NCBI RefSeq assembly: GCF_030272615.1
Contig: NC_081408.1
Span: forward strand, 403,365,389-403,429,388
DNA from: Cryptomeria japonica
Taxonomy: Eukaryota > Streptophyta > Pinopsida > Cupressales > Cupressaceae
Reading direction: 5' to 3'
Length of the DNA: 64,000 bases
The translations under genes were made by a program, and so were the position numbers. The notes under the pieces are model-generated. The model worked only from the letters and a program-made list of their open reading frames with translations. It made no database searches and had not been told where the DNA came from. Below, in pieces: positions 44,660 to 56,774 of this stretch; the stretch's first letter is position 1, and the number at the start of each line of letters is the position of its first letter.

Positions 44660-45899
44660 GTGTTTTTTATATTTATTACTTATTATTTTTTAATTTAGTT
44701 TTTATATTAGTTGATATTATCATTTTTCTTTTTAATTTATTTGATTAGATAATTTATCAAAAAATTTATGGTTGGTTGTTTTTTGATATTTGATTATTTG
44801 GAATTATGAAATTTATTAGAAAAAACTTGATAATATGAATGCATTCAAGGTTCTATGTATCTATTGACTAATTATTAATTTGTTCATTTTGAATACAGTA
44901 ATTTCTTCATATTTTTTAGGCACTATTAATGCTAGTAGTTGCATGGTGTAGAGCACTATATGGTATAATATGATGGTGACTGCATTTCATAATTATTAGT
45001 GTAAATACAAGTTTTTAGCATATCTATCGACTTTACCATTGCACCTCATTTGGTGCAAGTGCTAGTATATTTTATGCTTTAACCTGTCACTATATTGTCT
45101 CACACCTCTTTGCATCTATAAATATAATTCATTATAATTGTTCAAAAATATCAAATAACAATTCCTTTATTTATATTTTAATAAAAATAAGTTTGCAACA
45201 ACATTTTGGTTTAATGATATCTTATGTTGTTTGTGTTCTTTTATGCTTTATTCATTTATAATTATGTTATTTCTTTTAAATTCAATTATTGATATAGAAC
45301 TAGATTTTGTGATGGAAATCTAATTTTTAAATAAGAATAGTGGGAAGAATGTTATGGAGAAGACATAGCACTGTTAGTGAAGAGAGTTATGTAGAGTTCT
45401 ATATTTGAATAGTAGAATTTGTGAAGAAAGAATAGTCTTGTCTAAAGGTAAAAAAATTTACATATTATGAAAGAGATGAGAAAATTATTTTTTTGCTTCA
45501 TTGAATTCAAAATATAGCCACTATTAGCATTAATTTAAATTTATCATAGACTAAATACCTTATAAAAGGAAAAATTATGAAATTTTGAATATTAAAATGA
45601 AGACAGTAATATTTGCAATATTTAGTTGAAAGTGGTTACCTAGAATCTATAGGTACATAAGTGACTTGGATGCAAGCATAATGAAATAAACTAAAAGAGA
45701 ATAAAAAATAAGGATTCACAAAGCCCCTTTTTTCATTCAAAAATAAGTACATGAATAATATTTTCAAGAATTGTTAGCAACAATAAAATAAAAAATATGG
45801 ATGAAATCTTCCACATAATGCTTACAAGAGATTTTGAAATACTTTCATAATTTTTTTTAACCCATGTAGGATTTCCTTACTAGAGTTATGAGACTGGTC
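44660..45899. other. AT-rich stretch without recognisable gene
   Basis: About 1.2 kb of AT-rich DNA. No coding motif, LTR end or tandem array was recognised. Part of it may be the decayed 5' LTR or leader of Copia-C. Confidence 0.5.
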
Positions 45900-48800
45900 A
45901 ATAAAATTAGATCCTATGGAAAGAACTTGACTTATTAGAAATTGTTGAGAAAATTTTGAGATGCTTGTAACCTTCACTTTTTGATCTTGTTGTGATCGTT
46001 ATTAAAGAATCTATGGATTTAACTTCATTATTTACAAATGATCTTATGCAATCTCTTTGAAAACTCATTAGAAAAGGATGAATTGGTCCACCAAAAATCC
46101 TATTGAATAAATATTTTCAATCAAAGATTAGCATTTTAAAGAAAGAAAAATGATTTGATGAATCATCTTATAAAAGAACAAAGAAAATTTAGAAGAAGAA
46201 AACATGCAAGAGGAGAAAGTAACAACAAATGAGATAGAGGCTATAAATAGAGGAAGTAATCAAAACTTTCAAACATAAAATATAGTATCATTATTGCACA
46301 TATTAGGGTTATTATGAATGCGATTATTTAAAAAAGCATAAGTAACAATATTTTTCCTAAATAAAAAAAACAAAAAAACTTATTCTTTATATGCGATGTT
46401 ACAAAATAAATCTTTGCAAATATTTGGCTATTGGATTGTGGTTGTAGTAGTTATATGATAGAGAACAAAAAAAATCTCTGTAAAGATGGACTAATCTCCT
46501 AAAAAATTAAGTATGAGAGGGAGATGATAAAACTATTGGGGTTATGAAAAAACTAGTCATTACAATCAAGACTAAATAAGGCATGATTAAATTCATTCAT
46601 GATATTTTTATGTGCCAAGTATAGCTCATCAATTACTAGGTGTATGACAACTTGTTGAAAAAGAATATTCCACTATTTTAAAAATAATGAATGTGTTATC
46701 TATGATAAAAGTGATAGTGCAATTAGATTATAGCAAAAGTTGGTATGCTATAAAATATATTTTCTCCTCTTAGATTTGCATATAAAGAAACTTAAGTTTT
46801 ACCTGTATTGTTAAATGATGAGTCATGGTTATGGTATATGAGGTATGATAACCTACACTTACAAGACTTAAAACAACTATATTAGAAGCAAATGGTGAAA
46901 GTACTCTCATTTATAAAATGAGATGATCAATTTTGTGATGGTTGTATTACCATAAATAATATTGATATTCTTTTTCAATAAGAAAAACATGGAGAACAAA
47001 AGTGTCACTTGAATTAGTCTATGTTAATATTTGTAGTTCAATATAGACTTTGTCACTCAATAAAAACATGTATTTTCTTATTTATGCTGATGCCTATAGT
47101 AGAATAACTTGGGAAATTATCACGCCTTTTTTATAAATAAAAAAATTAAGCTTATATTGAAAACATAGTGATTGTTCCTTGAAGACTCTATGTATAGATA
47201 GAGGGTGAGAATTTACTTCAAATAAATTTCAAGATTTATGCAAAAGGAATGGTAGTAAAAAACAAATATTTGAATGAACTATACCACTAAGAAAAATGGA
47301 GTAGCTAAATTTAAGAATCATACAATTGTGGAGATGACCAGAAGCATTCCCAAGGCTAAGACTTTTCTCAATTTATTTTGGATTGAAGTAATAGCTACAA
47401 TTGTTTACTTGCTAAATAGATTACCAACAAAAAGTGTAAAGAATATGAATCCCTATGATCATCTTAAGAAATTTGGTTGCATTGATTATGCTAATAGAAC
47501 GTAATAGGAATGATTAAATTAATGATAAAAATGAGAAATGTATTGTTATTGGCTACAATGAAGAGACAAATTGTCATATGTTTTATAAAATCATAATAGA
47601 AAAATACATAGTTAGTTATGATGTACTTTTATTGAAGAGGATATAAAATGAAATGAAAATCAAGAAAAGCTAGAAATTATAGAAATAAACCTAGATGCTC
47701 CAAATTGTTCTACCATCACAAGAAATAATTCAATTTTTTTCTCAAAATTCTTGTTCTTCAAGTCCTCCTTCAAGGAAGGTAAAATCTAGATTAAGAAAAT
47801 TATGAAAGAATATTATTCTTGATTTGTTTACAAATTTTTCTTTATTATCTCATATTCAAGTAGAACCACTTGAAAATTTAAAGATGCAATGAAACATAAA
47901 GTTTGGACTAATACCATGGATAAGGGGATTTCTTCTATTGAAAAAAATGAACATAGGAATTACTAGATATTCCAATAGAAAATGATGTTATTATACTTAA
48001 AAGGGTCTACAAAACAAAAAATAAGACTAATGGATCCATTAAAAGACACAAAGCAAGAACAAAATTGCAAAATGCTTCTCACAACAATTATATATTATAA
48101 TGAAATTTATGCTCTCATAAAGAGATTAGATATTGTAAGAACTATTTTGGCACTAGTAGCTCAATCTAAGTTGTTTTATATTAGTTTTATGTTGAATGAA
48201 CCTTTTTAAATGAAGAAATGTTTGTATTACAACCACTAAGATACATGAGGTTATAGGACAAGAACAAAAAGTTTACAAATAAAAAAAAAAATTCTTTATA
48301 GTCTCAAGCTAGCACCAAAAGCTTGGTACAATAGAATGGATGAGTAGTTTTTAAAAAAATAGTCTCAATAGAAGTGAAGGTGAACCTACATTTCATATCA
48401 AATAGTAATGATGACTTAAGTTTGTAATTTGTTTATATGCCAATTTGATTTACAATAACAAATTTGAACTATTAATAGAGGAATAGAAGAATGCTATGAA
48501 GAATGAATTTGAAATTATAGATTTGGGTTTAATGCATTAATTTATTGGAATTGAAGCTAAGCATGTAGTTGATTTACCTGATAAACTCAGAATGAAAAAT
48601 TGCAAACCAATGAACACACTATTGGATTCAAATATTTGAAGTTGGTCAAAGATGATGATGATGATGAAAAGATAGATATGACACTAGATACATAAGTTTA
48701 GTTGGTATTGTTATGTCTCTTACTATAAATAGATCAGATATCATGTATGTTGTTATCTTAGTGTCAATATTTATGCAAAATTCAAGTAAGATTCATTTTT

Positions 48801-48981
48801 GTACAATAAATAGAATATTTAGGTATGTTCATGGCACATGCACATTTTCTATTATATATATATGTCTATAGGTAATTTTTTATTGGTTGGATATGCATAC
48901 ATTAATTGGGAAATATTTATTGATGATAGAAAAATTACATTAGGTAAAGTATTTATTTTGAGATCAAGTCTAATATTCTAG
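45900..48981 (+). pseudogene. Copia-C, old decayed Copia pol (left part)
   Basis: Heavily degraded plus-strand Copia. Recognisable pieces, in order: a zinc-knuckle remnant near 46290-46340 (GYYECDYLKKHK); a protease-like WLLDCGCSSYMIENK near 46420-46470; pre-integrase SWLWYMRYDNLHLQDLK near 46815-46870; integrase NGVAKFKNHTIVEMTRS (frame 47274-47504) with LNRLPTKSVKNMNPYDHL; reverse transcriptase around 47900-48210 (IVRTILALVAQ); and RNase H GYAYINWEIFIDDRKITLGK near 48890-48960. Stops and frameshifts are frequent. The Gypsy element interrupts it at 48981, and the frame resumes at 63654. Confidence 0.75.
48977..48981 (+). repeat. Gypsy target duplication TCTAG, left
   Basis: It matches 63654-63658, and removing the element restores the Copia-C frame. 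Confidence 0.85.
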
Positions 48982-49309
48982 TGTGATTAAAAATGTGCGT
49001 GCTAAACAAAGGACTAAAAGTAAACTAAATAATCAAGCATATACAAGACATCCTACACCTCAAGATTAGAATGATAAAATCAAAATGGAAATGAAATTGA
49101 CAACACAATGCAAACCAAAATTCCCACTTCGATTTGATTATTCCTCAATTTGATGTGTGCTCATGACGTAGCTTTGAACGCTCGATTATGCTCCATGATG
49201 GTAGATGCAAATGATAATGGATGGCGATGCGATGGGAGTGAGTAGTGATTTCTACAGAGTAATGGGGCAGTTGAATGAAGGTGGATAATTTGGTCTAAAA
49301 TGAGGGGGA

Positions 49310-49317
49310 TTATATAA
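49310..49317 (-). promoter_or_regulatory. TATA box of Gypsy LTR
   Basis: Palindromic TTATATAA, followed in sense by a C-rich stretch (TCCCCCTCA). Confidence 0.55.
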
Positions 49318-49719
49318 GAGGTGAGAGGAAGGAGAAGGGGTGTGAGGATGAGACACTTGTCTTTAGGAAGGAAAAGTGTCAAGCCTTGTGGAGTAAGATT
49401 CCACACTTGTCCTCAGTGGCTCAAGAAGAAATGACAAGTGTCCCCAAGGGGGACACATGTCTTGGTGAGGGATGACATGTGTCCTCAAGGACACATGTCT
49501 ATTTTGTGTAGCAACCACCCAAAATAAAGAGACATTTCCAAATAATTAGGAAAACTAGTTGAAATGTGCACACATGTGGGGAGGTTAGAAGGGACAAGAT
49601 AGGGTTGGTTAGGAGGTTTGGAGGATGACTAGGATAGGGTTATGTTAGAAGGATAAGGTTGGTTAGATTTAAGAGCCATGTGCTCAAATAGGATATTTGA
49701 ATAAAATTAATTAATTCAT

Positions 49720-49960
49720 GGATTTAGAAAGGGGAGTTGATTAATTAAAATAATTAATCAAAAGGGGGTGGAAAAGGGATATTAATTAATTTGGAGGAAA
49801 TAGGAAAGGGGGATTAATTAATATAGATTAACTAATTGGAAGAATAGGATTGAGAGATTAATTAATTGGAAGAATTGGATTGGGGGATTAATTAATTGGA
49901 AGAATAGGATTGGGGGATTAATTAATTAGATTAATTAATTGGAAGAATAGGATTTAAATT
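49720..49960. repeat. Minisatellite in Gypsy 3' LTR
   Basis: Units combine GGAAGAATAGGATTGGGGG and ATTAATTAATT-type spacers, about 30-46 bases each; four GGAAGAAT units are present. Homologous to 63330-63612. Confidence 0.8.
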
Positions 49961-49995
49961 TGATTAAATTTATTAGTCAAATTTAGGTGTCTACA

Positions 49996-50945
49996 TTTTG
50001 CCCCTCTCTGTGGTGCCGCTAAAATAGTGTCAATACGAAGAAAATAAAACACCTGCGGCTTGGAGAAAAGGTTGAAGTGAAAATGCCCTAGACCCGACTG
50101 AGAACAACTAGAGAAAAAAGGATGAGGGAAGGGGTGCCCCCTCGAGAGGGTGCACGGGAAAAAGGGGTCTGGGTGGTGTCTCGAAAGAAACATTGCCCCA
50201 ACAGTCAAACAGAAGGGGGATGAGAAATAGAGGCGGAAGGCAAAAACAACATCCAAAAAGGAGAGCCGAGGAAGAAGATATGCTAAAAATAGTCTGGGAG
50301 GGCTTAGGGCGATCAAAATGAGCTATATAGGCACCTTATATGGCCAAAAATGGCTATAGGAATGCTCATTTGCTCGAGTATATGGTGAGAAATTGGAATT
50401 ATGAAGGAGATTTAGAGTGATTTTAGTGCATTTTTGAGCTCATAGCACACGTGGACGAGATGACTGAGGGAACACAATCGAGGAACCAGGTGGATGTGGT
50501 ACGCAACATCAGGCAACATCGGGTGCCAGACTGTGAGGTAGGATTTGAAAATTGTCATCGTGCTTTTATTTAGCTTATGTTTTTAGCATTTATTAGGCTA
50601 GGAAACGAGTTCTTGCAGATCATGTTCGATGGGTTCGCTATAGGAAAGGGCAGGATCACGATCTTGCAATGGCAGGATTGCGAAAGTACACCAGGTTGGA
50701 AAGGGGAAGTGAGAATCCGTTCGTGCTAGGGAAAAGGGGGTTTTTGTTGGAGACCCATGGGTTGGTGATCCTACGATAGCGGGTTCGCTAATGAAGCAGT
50801 GGGAATGCATTCCCACCAAAGAAGATCTAGTGGGTTCGCAAACCCATTGGCAAGGGCAGGGAGGAGAGAAAAAAGAGAGGAAAAAGGGGCAATGTGAGTC
50901 GCCAAAAGGCAAACGGGGAAGAAAAGAGACCAAGAAACTGATAGG
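49996..50945. other. Region between Gypsy 3' LTR and the antisense ORF
   Basis: It may hold a first exon of the antisense gene: ATG near 50480 (MTEGTQSRNQ...) ending at GAG/GTAGGA near 50540, with acceptor-like sites at about 50618 and 50966. The phrase GGGTTCGC occurs three times at 50631-50837. No other coding motif. Confidence 0.35.
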
Positions 50946-53059
50946 TTGTTGTTGTTTGTTGTGCAGTGGAGCGTGAATATGCTGGTGACCCAAGAGAGAC
51001 GGTCCATTGTCTTGAGACTGGGAGCAGAGTTGAGTGCTATAGATTGGGCATGGATCAAGGCGATTGGTCTAGGGTATGTGGCACAGATGCCCCATATTCA
51101 GTCACATATGGTGATGGTCACAACCTTACTAGAGAGATGGAGGAGTGAGATATCCACCTTCCACCTACCTACAGGAGAGATTATGGTGACTCTTGAGGAT
51201 GTGTTCCAGATTTTTAGATTTTTGATACGAGGAGCATGGTGCATAGCCTAGAGGATTGAGCAAGCAGAGGCTTTGAGATGACTAGTTGGTGCAGACGTGC
51301 CTCTTCATCATGGTCAACTATCATTAGAATAGGCATTGGCGCAGGCACTACCTACGAGGTGGATCTATTTATTTGTCTACGTGCTAGTGAGTGGGTACAT
51401 TCTACTGGATCATGGAGGGAGATTAGTTGTACTAGGGATGATCCCAGTGGTGATCGAGGTAGTGGATGATGAACGACCAATGGCTTGGGGTACCTTGGTG
51501 TTGGTGGAGCTATATAGAGAGCTCCATGACATATTTTATCATCCTGGTCAGAGCTTTGGATTTATTACACTTCTACAGGTATGGGCATGGGAGCACATTT
51601 CTATCACGCGACCAATGGGTAGACATGATAGAGATGCAACACAACCAGTAGTATTCAACTAGCACGAGGCCTTAAGATATGAGGTCATTGACGATATTGA
51701 TCACTGGAGTCACATATGACCACTTGACAACGAACACGATCACATTGGGTCTATATATGGCGATTGCATCATGGTTGGAGGATCCGAGACACATTCCCTA
51801 CATGATTACTATAGGATACATCATAGGCAGGTGGGAGTATGTGATAGATATGTATCGACTAGACTGGGTACAAAAATAGTTTGGTCGGGTACAGGATGTG
51901 CCTGATACACCACACAGATTCTAGTGGGTTACTCGAGAGAGGGTAATAGAGTTTGCACCCTCATTGCAGGACAAGGAAGATATCATTGACAGATGGACTC
52001 GATTGGCTCCTATACAATAGGATCCACGAGGGGGACCTACAAATGTAGGAGTCACAAAAACATATGACACTTGGTGGGCAAAGGCAAGATCAAGGCTAGT
52101 TGGCAGGGCAGGATTGGCACCCCTTAGTGTTAGGAGGGTATAGATTCAAGCTAGGGGAGGCAGGGTTGGATAGTATTAGCTAGCTAGGCGGTCAACTGAG
52201 ATAGTGGTAGAGGTAGTGGTCAGGACTAGGTCCATATCAGTTGTGAGGTGGTAGGGCCAGAGAGGAGGAGAGGAGAGGAGAGAGGGGGGGTGGAGGAGAC
52301 AGAGGAGATGAAGAAATGATGATGGAGGTAGACCCACCTATACAGGGATCTACTCTAGGATAGGAGGAGGGATAGGGTGAAGGAAGGACATCACTAAGGC
52401 TAATACCCGCTAGGAGGGTGAGGAGGGAGGAGAGAGGAGAGGGCTCAGAAACACCACCAGATCTAGCAACACAGATCTGTGCACTCGAGGAGGTAGTGAC
52501 TAGGGCAGAGAAGAGAGAGATAGCCCGCGCCAAAAGAGGGATGCAACAAAGGGTGCCAAGGTATAGTTGTAGGTCGAGAGAGATAGGATCTTTCAAGAGA
52601 GAGGCACAATAGTGGTAGCCAAGGATGCTATGGAGCATTCACAATGAAGGACAAAGGAGATGGTGGCCCGATACCAGAGGGAGAGGGATGAGGCCAGGAG
52701 ATAGTCTGGGCCTAGAGGAGGAGGGGGAGAGATATTGGTAGGTATGTTGGAGAGGCAAATGGCTGAGATAGAGGCCCTATCTCACTAGGTAGGTTAGTAT
52801 CGGGTGCGATATAAGCAAGAAGTACTGGTAGAGCAGAGGGAGTAATATGTGCCTCCTCCTAGAACTCAGGCGTCTAGTTCCTCGCACAGTGGAGGATCCA
52901 GTGGGGGGATAGGTTTAGGGAGATCCAGCCGTAGCATAGGTGGATCGAGCAGGAGGACCCAAACAAATGACAATATAGGGTCGACATCAGGGTCCGCACA
53001 GTGATCCCAAGGACAGGAGCAAGGACAGGGACAGGGACCAACTCAGTCGTCCTAGAGCA
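50946..53059 (+). pseudogene. Antisense plant-mobile-domain (PMD-like) ORF in the Gypsy element
   Basis: The plus frame beginning near 50946, after an acceptor-like TTGTTGTGCAG, gives SAIDWAWIKAIGLGYVAQMP and FHLPTGEIMVTLEDVFQIFR, the start of a plant mobile domain. The same frame resumes at 51336-51662 (WIYLFVYVLVSGYILLDHGG, LLQVWAWEHISITRP) with TAG, TGA and TAG between (51249-51329), all explained by C-to-T changes in CAG or CGA. A further domain piece (HEALRYEVIDDIDHWSHMT) follows at 51663-51720. The rest, to about 53050, is Arg/Gly/Ser-rich and broken. PMD proteins occur as host genes and in Gypsy and Mutator transposons; here it lies antisense between integrase and the 3' LTR. Confidence 0.75.
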
Positions 53060-55019
53060 TTTTGAGAGGCTGGATGTAGATGATTACTATATATATATTT
53101 ATGTACCATACAATAGACATAGAGATGTATATGTATTCTGTGTATTCATTTTTTTGTACCTCATGTAGTTTTTTATGAGCATGAGAGGTGATCATCATTC
53201 ATTCAGATAGTGTACGCACTTGATTCATTTTTGTGATAAGATACAACAAATGATATACACATTGATATAGTTGTATACTTGTATTGACATACTTTTTGAG
53301 ACCATGATGATATTATGATATACATTCCATTTTATTCTTGATATATGGTACATTATATGTTTTATGATGCATGCATGTATGGGTGCCATGATTTATGTTG
53401 TGGATGAATTATGCTATATGATGATGTGATACATGGATTTATGATTTATTCCATATGATATACTATATGCAATTGAATGACTGACCTGTGGTGTAGGATG
53501 CGATGATATTATTTATGCATGACATGATTTATGGATGTATATGATGTTATTTGATGCATGGATTATGTGTTAGCCCATGTGTTATGCAAGATGCTATGTA
53601 TAATGCAATGTATGTGATATGATATATGATAAATATGAATTATGTGATAACCCATATGTGATGCAGGACGTGATGGAAAACGCTCTAGGAAAACTAGGTC
53701 GGGATGGTGAGGGAGGAAAGAGGTGAGGGAACATGTGCACAATCCAAGCAGAAAGGATGAAGAAAAGGGAAAAGAGATGAATGCAATGCAATGGAGATGA
53801 AGATGAAGATCATGGAGTGCGAGCATCTGTGTGAAATTGGACGCCATGTAGTGAGCACTTATTTTGATTTAGAATTGTCTATGAGTCAACCAAGGTATAA
53901 AGAACCAAGGTGGAGTTTCATGGCCAATGCATGGACTAACACTTATAAATAGACACGGAGGCCAATCCAGTATCACAGAGAGTTACAAAGACCCTGCATG
54001 AAACAATGCTAGAATGACCACAAGCAAGAAGATATGCCTCAATGTAACATGAGATAACAAAGACCTCATGAGGAATAGAAAAGGGACGCATATGAAAGAC
54101 ACTTGAGGAAAAAATAAAAAGCAACAAGATCACATCCTAAGCCTTGTTATTCTTAGTGCACCATGATATAAAAGATCGTGGCGATTGAGAGGAAACATGA
54201 CCAAGAAGTATTGAAAGATAAACAAAGATTGAAAAGAATCCAAAAACTAGAACAAGGCATCACAAATGTCTTTTGTCAACAACACGATGAACAAATGAGG
54301 ATGAATGATGATGTTTGACTAGAGGAAGGATACATCTTGTGCAAACAGATGCACAATTGTTGATGTGAGAATGATATACCTCAAAGCAACAATGAGATGA
54401 TGGATGGAGAAACCTAGGACTAATAAAAGGACCTGGGAACCAAGCGAGGATCAAGATACCAAAAGACCTGTTGAAGAACCAGCTAAGAGGCCATGATCTT
54501 GATGAGCAGGAAAAGGACATGAGCTATGCATAGGAGAAACCATATATATAGGAGAACCTATATACATCCGACACTTTGCACAAAATACTAAGTGCATAAA
54601 AGGGAATTCACAAGGATTATGTACAAGTGAAGTGAATGGCGGTGAACGGAGATGTAGGTACCTTGAGATACCATGCCAAAAGGAGATGGAGATGAAGATG
54701 GAAGGGTGGGTATCAAGGACACCATGCGAGAACAAGATAGGTGATGGTGGGTAGCGACAGATACGTCACCAGGAAGAATAAAAAAGGAAGGCACAAAAGA
54801 TTATGGGGCTGCCCTCTTGTACACACTACACCTATTTCCAAGTTTTCACCATATGTACGTGTCCAAGGCGTCTATTTGCCAAGTTTTCACCATTTGGACA
54901 CAATTTTTTTTTTTTTGATTTTTTGATTTTTTTGTTTGGTATTTTATGAGTTTCTGCTTTTTTTTTGATATTTTTTGATTTTTTAAACATGAGATAAATT
55001 GTCATAGACTATGCATAGA
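53060..55019. other. Gypsy 3' untranslated spacer
   Basis: About 2 kb between the antisense ORF and integrase. 53085-53650 is low-complexity, built of ATGATAT/TGATATAC-like words. 53650-54860 is purine-rich on the plus strand; its minus-strand open frames lack motifs. 54905-54990 is a long T-rich tract (T13, then TTTTTTGATTTTTT repeats). Confidence 0.6.
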
Positions 55020-56150
55020 CTATGCATAGAATTTATTTGGGTGTAGGATGTTGAGGGGATTGGTGAGTGGATCCCCTTATGGAGTGGAGAACTGATATGC
55101 TCCTGAACCAAATTTTGCTGTGACTACAAATAGACCAAGCCAATCAGCTTCAAACTTTCCTTTATTATCTTGGGCTTGTTGATTTATTGGATTTTCTCTC
55201 AGGACTATATTGCCCACTTCAAACTCACAGTGGTGGACTCTCTTTTGATATTGCCTCTTGAGGAAGATCTGATATATTTGCAGATGATCATAGGCTTTCT
55301 AAAACTATTCATCAATAAGATCTAGCTGGGCTAGTCTTGATACTCTATCGTCTTCATCAGAAACAAAATCTTTCAGGGATATCCATAGTGATGGCAATTC
55401 GACCTTAATTGATAAGACCACTTCTGCACCATATACAAGGGAATATGGGGTGGCTCATGTGGGAGTCCAAATGATAGTGCGATAAGCCCAAAGGGCACGA
55501 TTAAGATAGAGATGCCAATCACGACCCGTGTCATTGACATCTTTCTTTAGGATACAAAACAATGTTTTGTTAGTTGCCTCGGCTTGGCCATTCCCTTGTG
55601 GGTAATAAGGTGTAGACCAATAATGTTGGATATGGAATGTGGAGCAATGATTACACATGTGTTGGTTTTTAAAGGGGGCTCCATTGTCAGTAATAATTGT
55701 GGAGGTAATTCCATAGCGATAAATGATATGATATAGGAGAAACTTGGACACTTGGACACCAGTAGTAAGGGTGAGGGGAATGGCTTCCACCCACTTGGTG
55801 AAATATTATGTGGCAGAAATGATAAACTAGTGTCCATTTGAGGAGTGAGGATGGATCTTACCAACAATATCAAGGCCCCATGTAGAAAAGGCCATGTTGT
55901 TGCAATAGGTCATAAATCCTACGCTAGAACGTGATTCAGATCTCCGTGTTGTTGACAAGCCACACATTTCTTTACGAACTCACAATAATCATGTTCCATG
56001 GTGGGCTAGTAGTAACCCATTCTTAAGAGTTGTTTGAAAAGAGCATATCCACTCATATGAGCACCACAAGTTCCAGCGTGCACTTATTTCATAACAAGAT
56101 TATCTTCGTTTAAATTTAAACACTGAGAAAGTATGTCATGATAACCACGA
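55020..56150 (-). pseudogene. Gypsy integrase
   Basis: An N-terminal zinc-binding remnant (GTCGAHMSGYALFKQLL, then CVACQQHGDL) lies around 56075-55930. The core at 55790-55455 has IITDNGAPFKNQHM with the catalytic aspartate and STPYYPQGNGQAEATNKT with the catalytic glutamate, then DWHLYLNRALWAYRT. The C-terminal part continues degraded to about 55020, where AGACTATGCAT is repeated twice in tandem. Stops are present between parts. Confidence 0.85.
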
Positions 56151-56439
56151 TAATATAGATTATCTCCTATAAGGGTAAATTAGGCACAACGACAGATAAG
56201 GTTTCAACTGCCATTACAAGATATGTTTTGAGGGAAGGTACCATCTTTAAGATAGGCATGAATGTCACAATACTAGGGTGATTGGGGTCCAACAATGTTG
56301 TACACCATTTCTGTGTGCGATGTCTCAAAGGCTGGTTGCAAAATCTATTCAACTAAGAATTCATACATGGGACTATTTGAGCTAATATCCAGGAGGGATC
56401 CAATGATGGCCATTGCATCAACTACTTTGTTCTAAGGTC

Positions 56440-56770
56440 TTGGAACCTGATCAATATGATATTATTAAAATTTCTCTTAAGATCATCAACAATCCTTTTG
56501 TAGGGTAGGAGCTTATCATCCTTAGTCTAATATTCATCATTAGTTTGGCAGATGACTAGTTGTGAATCTCTATAGACCAAGAGGTCTAAAATGTTCCACT
56601 GAATGACTATCTTCAATCTAGTGATTAAACCTTCATACTCAACAATATTTTTGGTACATGAGAATGACAGTTTGAACGACTTAAGGAAGAGATCCCTTGT
56701 GGAGTTACAAATAAGAATCTTGCCCAAACTCCCTTTTATGTATGAGAACCGTCAAAGTACAATTTATAGG
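56440..56770 (-). pseudogene. Second (archaeal-type) RNase H of the Gypsy element
   Basis: The frame 56727-56527 reads GKILICNSTRDL, then SFSCTKNIVEYEGLITRLKI and LLVYRDSQLVICQTNDEY. The order N-x-x-EYE, Y-x-DSQLV and Q-x-N matches the extra, archaeal-type RNase H known from the Tat clade of plant Gypsy elements. It is short and the first aspartate region lies upstream in another frame, so it is called from pattern only. Confidence 0.65.
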
Positions 56771-56774
56771 GAGG

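Larger units (their letters stand above)
48982..49995 (-). repeat. Gypsy 3' LTR
   Basis: 1014 bases, in sense TGTAGACACC at 49995 to TTTTTAATCACA at 48982. A tandem block of TTAATTAATT plus GGAAGAATAGGATTGGGGG-type units lies at about 49720-49960 (four GGAAGAAT units). Repeated ACATGTGTCC/ACACTTGTC phrases occur at 49370-49500. TATA box at 49310-49317. Confidence 0.85.

Noticed and set aside
50598-51058. Minus-strand open frames of 131 and 95 codons
   Set aside because: They overlap the antisense PMD region, whose plus-strand frame has recognisable motifs.
53563-54735. Several overlapping minus-strand open frames in the Gypsy spacer
   Set aside because: Low-complexity Ser/His/Phe-rich peptides caused by purine-rich plus-strand DNA; no domain pattern.
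54905-54990. T-rich tract as the poly(A) tail of a minus-strand LINE
   Set aside because: No LINE sequence adjoins it and it lies within the uninterrupted Gypsy spacer.
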